This document shows, piece after piece, positions 45,350 through 57,300 of a DNA stretch of 64,000 nucleotides. Each line of letters begins with the position of its first letter. Positions within the stretch are counted from its first letter, which is position 1. The notes beneath the pieces were generated by a model that saw nothing but the letters and a program-made list of their open reading frames with translations, had not been told where the DNA came from and made no database searches. Origin of the DNA: Choristoneura fumiferana (taxonomy: Eukaryota > Arthropoda > Insecta > Lepidoptera > Tortricidae); contig NC_133482.1 in NCBI RefSeq assembly GCF_025370935.1, forward strand, positions 14,008,973 to 14,072,972. Direction: 5' to 3'. The translations under genes were made by a program, and so were the position numbers.

Positions 45350-48300
45350 CTACGCGCTCTGCGCCGACGGCTGTTCCTGCGCGCCCGCTGCAAGAGACAC
45401 CACACACAGGGTTAGACACGGACTTTATACTCCAGTTTAAACCCGCTCTCTACTACCCGACTGATAGAGCGGGCGTTAAATACAAACGTTTAACTTGAAC
45501 TTTTAAAAGCGTGAGCGAGCGTTAGCGTAGCAACGCGGACGATGTACCTGTGGCCTTATCGCCAGCCAGACCGGCGGCCGCGAGCCTGTTTTTCGCATAG
45601 AACGAGAGCAGATTGACGTCGTCTCTGATGCTTAGTTCCTTGTAGAGGGGGCGGCGGCTGGAGAAGGCCTTGTTACCGCTGTAGTGTACGCACGCGAGGT
45701 GGCCGCGTCCTGGCGAGAACACCTCATGTTACCACGGGGAGCACACTGGAACTAACTGTTAGGTAGGGGTTACTGGGCGAAGACACAGTACAAGATAAGG
45801 TGGAAGACGAGGTAGGGCCACTCAAGTACTTTGTCAGTATTTGTTATTTAGTGTTCGTTGTGATCGTGTAGTGTTTGTGTGACTCAGAACAAAAAGCTCA
45901 TCGCTCCATTTTGTGATCTCAGTTGTGTGCCTATTCTAGTACTTACCCGTGAACTTCTTAGCGGGTTCATTGTAGAAAGAAATGTTTTTAATGTGATCGC
46001 CGACGCTGCGCAATGGGACGAGTAGCCTGGCTACATATGCGTCATTGCTGAATCGGTACGGGATCGGCTCCCCATATCCATATCTGCAGATATAAATAAA
46101 GCGATATAGGTTCAAACAATGATAACGCTGCTACAATGCCCATAACTGAATCGAGAATAGAAGAACTATCTTTCTCAAAATCCAGCGACTATTTTTCAGC
46201 TTGTAGAATAAGAATCAGATTTAGATAGCGTCTTTAAAAAAAATCTTCAGTGAAAACATTCCACTGCTTCGCTGCACCAGTTTAAATAAATATTACTAAC
46301 ATTGAAATTTGTCTCAAAAATCTACACGTTTACGTAATGAAAATAAACCTTAAAACATTTTATTAGAACACTACACGCAAACATTTGGCATTTAACCAGT
46401 CTATAATTATGCGGTGATCGCTCGTTGCTTACGTTACTACGTACGGCAAGATTTGCCTATGAAATCTACACCTACGCTGAAAATAACGCAACCAAATAAG
46501 AGAGCACATTGTTCCACACATGCGGAAGAAGTAGAGGCCCTCTTTAACCAGGCGGGTAGCGGAACTCGAAGTTTTGACTTTGTATCGTCGTGTCGATCAT
46601 TGCCAATGGATGCGCGGGCGATATGTCATCAAAACTCAATGTCAGTGCCAGGGCAGTCGTCGGAAGACGCATCAATGGGCTGTCTATTTTTATACCTTCA
46701 CAACTGGCCAAGAAAAACTTGACTAGCGGTTCGAACAGGTGCGTGAAGATTAGAACTATCGGATCTCACCCACTATAAATTAGGCTCCCTTATCTAGGAC
46801 GCAACACGCGAGCTATTAATTTGATATTGACTATTGAATTACAGTTATTACGCTGCTTATTTGTACTCGTAAATCTTTCCAGGATAGATAGATATGCTAT
46901 AGTCCCAATGCCCTTCAAATACATAAACGTTAGAATCATTTGCTTTTAATTTTTATTTTTCCCGTAGACTGCGGCGTAGAAGAACAGCGCAAGAATCTCC
47001 CCGGGGACGAATCTTAGCTTTATATCAAAAGGTTCTATTCTATAAAACATGGGAACGTTTTCCTTAAATAATTCTCTGTCCTTAAATAATTAGGATTGAC
47101 TCACGAGTGAATGGTTTCCAGAGGAGCAACAGTCTTGGCACGTGGTAGCACCGAGCGAGCGCGAGTCAGAAGGGAAGCGGTGTCCGCACGGATACGGCGG
47201 CTTTCGTCCTCAAACGACTGGAAACGACGGACAGAAATTAGCAATGATGATATCAAAATTTACGTCGTCTTCCTGCTTTGAAGCTAAGCGTACAATACAA
47301 CACAAAGACTCTTTATTGTACACCAGAAATAGTAAGCGTACGCGTACCTACATGGTTGACTCAACTTTCTGTTGATCTACACTACACGTTTAAAAGTCTA
47401 GAAGCTAAATTTCGTGAATAAAGGGATCGAAATTATATTGTGACAGAAATATACGTACATCATCATCATCATAATGTCAGCCGAAAGACGTCCACTGCTA
47501 GACATACGTACGCAGTCACTTAATTCTTAAATTTTTGGAATATAATAAAAATCGGAGAAAGAACTGGAAAGCAAATGAAAATTCTACATCACTCTTAAAC
47601 TGAGGACCATTATCACATAAAAAACTGTGGACCATTATCATACAAAATTTGTATCAGATAAGTACCTTCATTGTCTCGGAGTTGTAGTAATCATCGAGTA
47701 TGGTGACGGCGGTCTGAGGGCGTCGGCGGTAGCTGATGCGGTCCAGCTCCCGAAGGACCACCGATGGGCGCACACGCACCCGAACCACATGATGGGGCGG
47801 TTCGGGGTACGCAACGAGTCGGGTCACACTGCGAGCCGTTGGCCGGTACAACAACTCCGTCTGGAGAAAGGGCTGACTGTAAGGAACTGCTGCAGTGTCG
47901 TAGGATTTTGCGAGGACCCAAAAGGTGCTTAAAAGCAGTTCAAATTGAGCTCGTGCGTCCTTTACAGTTTAAAATAACAGTTGTTTTTGTTAGCCTAATG
48001 TTTGGCGTAACAAAACTACTATTTAGCCGTAAAATTTGGCCTAATGTTTGGCGTAACAAAACTACTATTTAGCCGTAAAATTTGGCATTTTGGCATTCAT
48101 TGTTAAATTCAAAATGTCAGTTTTACCGGTCTACATGCTACAATTCTAATGTGAAAGAAGCAAAAAATCACCCAAGCGTGAAAGAGAAGCGAAAGAGTAA
48201 AAAGAGAGAGAAGAAAGAAAGAAAGAAGGAAGAGTAGAAAGAGAGTCTGGCTTCGTGTTACCAATGAGGGCTATCGCGTATGAATTCGCCGCTAGAGGCG

Positions 48301-51300
48301 CTAGTGTAGCGTGAGGTCTCCGAAATGTCAAATCTCTTAGTTTTTGGGAGAGCCACGCGGGTTTTGTTATAATTAGAATAATTTTGTGAATATTTTGTAA
48401 TATCTGAAATTAATTATGGCAAATATGCGTTCGGAGGCAATGAATGTCTGTGTTTTGAGACAGTTTTGTCTTTCGGAAACCTTTGTCCTCCCTTTTTTCC
48501 GAACAAAACGGGGACTATGCAACACTGTGGCATGCTCGATATTTTTATGGTACGGTTTTAAGGTGTATTAAATATGATTTTAATATAAACTTTGTTTTCA
48601 CGCCCGTAATAACAGACTGAAAGCCATACTTAAAAACCTCACGCAACAGTGCGCCATCTAGTGAGACAAAAAACGATAGCCCTCATTGGCATGATTGTTT
48701 ACACACGCAAAACTTTTCATATCGAGTCTCTAGACTCCACGTAAAACATTGTGAGAAACATTAATGTTTAAAGATACAAAGCTTCAGGAACATAAATAAT
48801 TGAAACATACAATATTTACAGTTAACGATGGTTTAGCGATGAAAGATTGATGTCGCTTACTGTTAACATTTATGTTGACCTTCATGGTTAAAGAAAAAGT
48901 GTTGAATGAAAGAACTGAGATTGGCAAATCTACCTAAGCGACGCTTATTAGGCACTATGCTGTTCTCATTTCATCCTACCTCTGTCTGCGGTATTTGATT
49001 AGCACTAGGTACAAATAAAATTATTGAATACGGAAAAACTTTTAATACAAAACGCTATCGTCATGATCCCTATAATACTGATATCTTCACACAAAAATCC
49101 AGGCCAAGCCCCCCCTGAAAAATGACCCTACGCCAATGCAAAGTCTAAGAACTTACATTTTCTTACACTGTGGCCAATGTGTCTACAAGACTAGGTACCT
49201 ACCTACGTGGACGTGGCACACACTAGAGATCAGCTGATCAAGTTCGTCAATCGATTGATGATGATGACATCCATCGACGTCAGCATTGGTCAACGTCAGT
49301 CAATCAGTCAGGTGGGTGTGTGTGACACACGATAACTACCTACCTATAGCTAGTCTTTTCGACTTAACCTCAGTGCGAATACCTACCCTGTTTAAATAAA
49401 ATCGAGTGATGAAAGCTTTCCTAACCAAAAGCCCTGATTTTTTAACAACAGTGTGAAAAGATAAATGAAGATATGATCAATCATGGCCGGAGTAGGTGTT
49501 TATAAAGATAGTTTGGCAACGAGACGAATAGTTTGTTTTTCCATTTTGTTTATAAAATGCCGCATCACACAGCTATTTTTAAGAGACCTTATTGCGTGAA
49601 TCAATGGCAGTGGCAGAGTGAGTCATACTTGTGAAGTAACATTACATATTTTAGATAATAATTGTAAGTAAAATGCAGGCTAACTGAAAACAATTAGACG
49701 GAAAACCTATTTTGTCTACTTAGTTGTGTGTGATCTTGTCTGTCTTTTATTAATCTTTGATACTATTTCTATATTTAGAAATAACAGCGTAAATTCAACT
49801 CCTGAGCCAAATACAACTTTAATATGCATATGACGTCTTACTATGACATAATGCGGGCAGTCTGTGATACTGCATTATGTTTATTTTTATTAGAAATATA
49901 AGTGAGACTAATTATCCTACAAATCCGGTTATTATAAATACCTACTTGCTTATTTTTGCCAACCCATATCGAATTTCACCAGTTTCCGCGGCCATAACCA
50001 TATTGACGAGATTATTTTCAACGTTAATTCCGAGAGTTAAATACTCATTACTTTGTTCCTTTGCGGAGCTTTTAATTCAGCAAAACCAAAGCATCTTTAT
50101 GAGGCATGGCTGAAGAATCTAGCGTTTTATTAGCCGACCTTCGGCCCGCTGCCAGGAATCCTCAATGTTTACCTTCCCTTCAAGATCCAGCCTTTGTTTT
50201 GTTCAAGGGAGAATACGGACGGGTATTTTGAGCTACACTCACGCTTGAACGTTTACATTGCGTCATTTAGACCTATTGTCACCTAGTTCCTGCCTGACGT
50301 TGTTCTCTAAATACAAACTGAAATATAGATGCACAGAAAAACCAGAAAAATAAGACCAGCGCTGGGAATCGAACCCAGGTCCTCGGCATTCCGTGCCGTG
50401 TGCTATACCGCTACACCACCGCTGGACAACGATACATACACGAATTTCTCCTTTGCACCTCATATCTCAGCTTGTGTTGTTTCTTATTTAGCCACTTAAG
50501 CAGCGACACTAGCGACATCTATGCCGTAGCCCTCATCGAGAAACTTTTCGGCACTCCATCGGAACTAAGCGCTCACCCGGACAAGAGATATCGTTATTAA
50601 GCAATCAAATTAAGATTGTTTTTTTTTTCCTTTTGATTGGTTTTTTATCTATATTTCAGTCTGTATTTTCGATATAGGTTTTACGGGATGACCGTAAAAG
50701 TAACAAAAAATTTGGAATTGAAATAAAAAATACAAAAAGATTCCAAAAAACCAATCTTAATTCAGATGTCGTCTTCAATTTTGGGTTTGTTGTAAATATC
50801 ATATCAATATAATAATAGGACAAACGTTTTATGCATGATAGAATATCGATTACTACCGCTTATATTGTCTACCCTAATTTTGTGTTTATATTATACATTT
50901 TTTTGTACTGATTTGTGGTGTGCTTTTTATCCTGGAAAAATGCACAGTTCCCGAAGGTACAGCGCGCGATAACCGAATACCACGCGGGCGGAGCCCCGGG
51001 CAAAAGCTAGTAAAGAATATTTGTATTGTATTGTAAATATCTGGCCCCAAAAAAACATTATCTTTCGGGTCTTTATATTACGAGTATGTCCACTGCTGCC
51101 CGGCATGGGCCTCCTTTCAGAAAAGGAAAACTTGGGCTTTAGCTTCCATGCGAACTCCATTCTAGTCTATTATTTTTAATCCAATCCGCACTATTGGGAA
51201 AATATCAATATACTTACTTTCGTGATTGCACGATAAACACTTAAATTTTAAATGTCTACGCGCCCTGATGCTTGTTGAGCTTGTAAAACAAATCCTCTTT

Positions 51301-54300
51301 GATAGTGTCTGGTCTAGACATCACGTTACCGCCATGTGTTTCGTATAATTTTAGGAAAACTCCTCAACAATTACAGTTTGAAAGAATGCTCTTACAGTCG
51401 TTTATGTTTGACTTCGTAATTAGCGAATTGGCTCACAGCCAAGACTCTTGTACTGAGTTCTGGATGATGGTAGGTATCTACGTGCTTGTAGTTGTAGTGT
51501 AGGTAGGTAGGTACCATCAGTCAAATAAGTGGTCTATCAATTTTTAAACAAGTTCTCCCATCAAATGAATATGTCGCTAAATAAAATCGAACTTTCAAGT
51601 TGACAGATACATCTATTGGCATGCAAACGATTATCAACTTTAGGGTGGTAGATTTAGATCACATATTTGGCTGATGGTACAGGCCCCAGCACCAATAGGT
51701 ACCTGACACAACAAACCGTGCATAAAATATCTGATGCGACTCTATTTCTAGAGCCGGTAACATGTTAGATATTTTTGCACGCTCCACTATGCCTTAAATT
51801 AATGCAGGTTACTGTACTTACCATCATTGTAAGTAAAATTTACAACATGTAAATTTAGAATATTTCTTAAGACCAGCGGTAGTTTGGTGGAGGCGTCACA
51901 TTGCGTAAATTTTACGGTTGATATGTATGACAGGTTTAGAAAGATAAAGAGATTTCGGTAGAAAATGTTTATGTGCCAAATTATTAACGGTTTATTTTAT
52001 TTTATTACGAAATGTGTCTTACGCAAATTGATACGCCTAATTTCTCATAGATGTCAACTGGCAACTTTCTGCATATTAATCAAGTCAAAAGATACATTTA
52101 TTACCGATTGATCGTAGAGTTTGAATTTCCTCTTTCTACTTTTTTCTTGAAAGGTATCTACTCTACCAATTAGTGGCTAAAAGACACTATATTTTATGTT
52201 TCTCAGTTTTTATAAATTATAAGTACGTTCCAAAAAAGTGCCCGGTTCAAACTTACTGGCTTTTAACTTTTGGGCATTAGTTTTGGTTTTTAGAACTTCT
52301 GACTGATGCTTATGTCTTTTACGAATAACGAAGGCGCGAATAAGATGTAGCTTTTAGTTTTAGTTTTTCACTGTGATATTAACAATACCTACTGTGACCA
52401 TATTAAATGACTGTGTCTTGTGACAAATAGGTAGAGACAGAGAGCATGGCACAAAAATGTTCAGCTAGTGAGACCTACGAACAAATAATAGCTGATTTTT
52501 GTGCCAATGTACCTAAGCGCAATAGTGCGCTTCCAGTTTGGGGACAGTTTGAAGTTGTGAACCCATAGTGGAAGTTCTCGAAAAGAGGCATCAGGCATGA
52601 CCCTGACCCCACATTGAGGGCACCCGAAGGGAAGGTGAAAAACCTACCTTATTACTAAGAATTTTGTGGTTCCCCTTACACCACCATATGCGACGTAACG
52701 TAACCTACCTACATCCACGAAAACGATCGTCCATGTTTACACATGTTTAAATATAGTTTTCGTAATGAACTTGTGAAATGCGCCGCAAAATGACGTCACG
52801 AAGCGTAGGATAGACCAAAACCGGATGCACGCGTGTTTAATGCGAATATTTTTGTACTTATCATCGTCATCATCATCATCCCATCCTATATACATCCCAC
52901 TGTTGGGCACCGGTCTCCTTTTAGAATAAGAGGGCTTGGCCGTAATTCTCACGTGGGCCCAGTACGGATTAGGAACTTCGCATACACAATTGATTTGCTT
53001 CGCAGGTTTGTGTAGGTCACGATGTCTTCCTTCACCGTGAAGTTCATGGCAAATTTTCAATTTTCATTATCAAATTTAGAGGTGTACGCCCGGGTTTGAA
53101 TCCATGACGTAGCAGCTATCTCATATTATAAGGTAGCTGGTGAGAAAAGTACCTAATTAACCTGCACAGTTAACAGACACTCACCTCATACACTTAGTTA
53201 GCTGCAGTGCCAAATGCATTAATCTCTCTGGACTACACCCGTTAACTAAACCTGTAATTACCGTCCGTTAAAATTTGTTTATAGGACTGCAGGTGTAATT
53301 GCATTTGTCTTTTCAATTATCATTTATCGTGTTGGCACGTATTGGGAACATTCATAAATGTTAGCGAATTGAAGTTGACGTCTGTAGTATGGGTGTCATC
53401 GATGATGTGCTATGATTTAGGTGCACGAAAATAAAATAGGAGTCATTGTCACTGCGACGGCCAAAAACGTGAATCAGTTTTTGTTCTATTTTCGATTAAC
53501 AAATTTGATTGGGATGAAATTAAGAATATGGAGTCTTGGTTAGTAGACATGACTTTTATACGGAGTGAGGTTGTGGATTTGTGAATTGAAATCTCTAAAT
53601 TTACTGGAGATTCGATGTCTTTCAAACTAAGGTTTACGGGAGCTGCAAGCTAGGGAATCAAAGCAAATTTACTCCTATTATTTGAAATAATCATGTTTTT
53701 ACCATATGCTATGCATTACAAGAATAGTTTAGGTCCTTGGGAAGCAACTTAGTCTTTGCCGCGCCCGTTTTTAGGGTTCTGGAGCCAAAATGGCAAAAAC
53801 GAAACCCTTATAGGTAGTTTCGCCATGTCTGTCGGTCTGTCTGTTCGTCCGTCCGCGGCTTTGCTCAGGGACTACTAGAAAGCTGTAATTTTGCACCTGT
53901 ATATATAGGTCAACTATGCCGACAAAATGGTAGGTACAATAAAAACTTCAAAAACAATTTTTTTTAGATAGACGTAGTGGGGGTGATTTTTTTTCTCATC
54001 CAACCTTGTAGTGTGGGGTATCGTTGGATAGGTCTTCTAAAACCAATAGGGGGTTGCAAAAACGATTCAGTGATCTGCTTGCAAATTATTCCACTTTAAA
54101 GTGCAAATTTTCATTAAAATCGAGCGCCCCCCCCCCTCTAAAATCTAAGCCGGTGGGTGGAAAAATTTGAAAAAAATCAGGATGGTAGTAAATATATTAA
54201 ACTTACAAGGATAACTATAACGGTTAAGTTTTCCTGAGAATTATTAGTAGTTTAAGAGTAAATAGCAGCCTATGGTATAAAATATACCTAAACTTGGAAT

Positions 54301-57300
54301 ATTCCGTACAAAGTGCGAAATCCTTAGAAAAATATTACTTATTTTTTTCGTAATGGCTACGGAACCCTATTTTGGGCGTGTCCGACACGCTGTTGGCCGG
54401 TAATAGGACGGACTCATCTTTCCGTGGGTGTCGTAAAAGCTAAGGCTAAGACTGCGTTTCCACCAGAGATGTGCGAGGAATCTGTTCATGAACCAATAGG
54501 AACGCTTTATTTATCCCCCTCCCCTTTAGGCCGGCAACGCAACCGCAATCCTAATAATGTTGTAGGTGTCCATGGGTGGCGGCGGCGGTGATCGCTTTTA
54601 CCATCAGGTGACCCGTATGCTCGTTTGCCAGCTATTTGATAAAAAAACCGGCCAAGAGCGTGTCGGACACGCCCAAGATAGGGTTCCGTAGCCATTACAA
54701 AAAATCAAGTAATATTTTTCTGAGGATTTCGTATTGTGTACCTACGAAATCTTCCAAGTTTACGTATAATTTTATACCTTAGGCTGCTATTTACTCTTAA
54801 ACTACAACTAATTCTACTACAAGCAATCTCAGCCGTTATAATTTTCCTTGTAACTTTGATATACTTGCTACCTTGCTCTATTGGGGGGCACCATAAACAG
54901 CAACAAAAAAAAATTGCTAGCACATAAAAGGTAAAGCTGATTACGGCTACCTATACTTATGGATTTGCCACAGGGGTGGATGGCTTAGGGCATCAAATAC
55001 CTAGTCTTAATCCGGCACTGCCCAAAAGTGATTCTGTTTCAAATGATGAGGTACGTAACTAATTTTCTTGTGAGTGTGTAACATTTTAATCCACTGTAAA
55101 AATAAGTCTCACAGTTTGACTAGTTAAGAACGCCTCTGATTGCAGTAAATTAGAACGAGGTGAAATTAAATTAGAACAATGTGAATGCCTTTGAAAACAA
55201 TTTATTAATAAAAGCTCGCGCTTGCAACTTTGTATATGCGAGTTAGTAGGTAGGTATTTTGATTTGCGTATTTTTACTAGCTTTTGTTTATTGTTTAGAG
55301 GTAGGTTTTATTGTCTCTTACTAAATTGAAATCACAATTGTTCAACACTTCTTTCTATCACACGCTCGCTGTAGAACGATGAAAGAAAGAGATGGTGAAT
55401 TGCGATCGCGGGCGGGCGTTTGACAATAGAGCAGGGATCACCAATTAGTTGCTTCGGGCATCTTCGGGGGTCCAGTTTTTAAAATACAAATACAAATTAA
55501 ATATGCAAATGTTATTTACAAAAGTAACAAGGTCTTTTTTAACATATGAATGTGAATTATTAAATTATCTACCTACCTACTCAATAATACAACTAAACAG
55601 TAACTTGTATTATTGAGTAGGTACGTAGTTAATTCAGTAATCCTTGTTACTTTTACTTGAGGGCCACACAAAATAGATTGGCGGTCCGTATCCAGACCGC
55701 GGTCCGCCATTTAGTGACCCCTGCAATGGCTACAGCTACAGGTCGAACTAAATCAAACTCAAAAAATTGTAAGTAAGTAAATATGTTCCATCTGAAACAA
55801 TTTTTGGTTTTGATGCAGTGTGTACTCACTTAGGTGCCTACCTATAGCTTATGTATTCTGTGCTATGCGTTTTTTATTTTGCTCTTCATTTATAATAGCA
55901 AAAATTCAATTTGGGCTAATTGATTTAGCTACAAAAAAATTGATTCTATTCCTGATTATCGTTTTATTTTTATATCATTTAAATTAAATGATATCACACG
56001 CATTTCAAAAGGCCACTTCAATACCTACTTAAATGGGTAAATTAAAGAGTTTACAGTATAAATCTAATCAGGCAAGACTCATAGGCTCATAAAAAACAAT
56101 TCTACGTGCAATAATCGTCACCAAAGCTGTAACGTGTGCAGGGCACTCAATGTTAAATTACATTACTCTACATAAGTAGGTGTAATAGGTACTCTACATA
56201 TTTAAGTAAGCACAACTCATTAGGGAAATACTTTACTATATCTATAGTTCATTATTATTATATACCTACTGAGTGGCAAAAAAATATGACCCTCAAATGT
56301 ATGCAATAATAGGTAATTTAGTATGTAGTGGCACTGTACTATTACCTATTCTGTGGTAGTGGGCCAAATTTTGTGCTGCTGAGTATATTAATTTTCATGA
56401 CACTCTCGATCTGTCCTATACCTATAGTGACCGCTTTCTTATAAACCTATCGACTTTCTATGTTCTTGTCGATTAAAACTTAGAAATAGATTGTTAACAA
56501 CTCATGGTGTCATCCATGAGGATGCCTGACTAGCGTAGCTATTGATAAGAAGTACTACAGCAATTTCTTGATTTCAAATTGTCTCTACCCAAAGGTTACC
56601 TGAAAGTTGTTAGCAAAGAGGTACTATGTCTTTAGGGCGATGAATAAACCCAAGAAACCGCATAACGCCTAGGTACTGTTTACATTTAGATACGTCAACT
56701 ACAAAGGTAAGTAAGGTAAACGTCCGCGTGCTCGACACGCTAATCCCCAATAGACGACAGCCTGCTGTCATCTCTATTGCTAATGACATAAGATTAAAGA
56801 TGCCAACTATTGGGACAGAGACGAGCACTCGTACGTTTACCTTATAACACTACGCTAAACTTACAAAAAGACATGCCATGTCATGATCGTATTGTTAAGT
56901 CGATAAAGTCGTGTTTAGTAATTAGACTCTAGTTACGTGCTGGTGTAGGTAGGTATTGTAAATTGGCCGTATCCATTGACATCTATGTGCCATGGCCGTA
57001 TCGATCTTTTTGCAGTTGACTATACTTTGAATCTCCTAGAATTACTTTTTTCGCACTATCTTGATCGAAATAATGAGTAGGTATTGAAAGTCGATAAATT
57101 GAGAGGTCACTACACTAGTTACAGGTACAGTCCCAGCACCAATATCTGACACAACAAGCGTGCATAAATATCTGGTAAGACTATTTCTAGGGCCGGAAGG
57201 ACGTGTCAGATATTTTGCACGCTCCGCTGTGACAGATATTAATGCTGGTGACTGTACAGCTCAAAAGTGCCACAAAAATTCCACTCTCTTTACGTATTAC

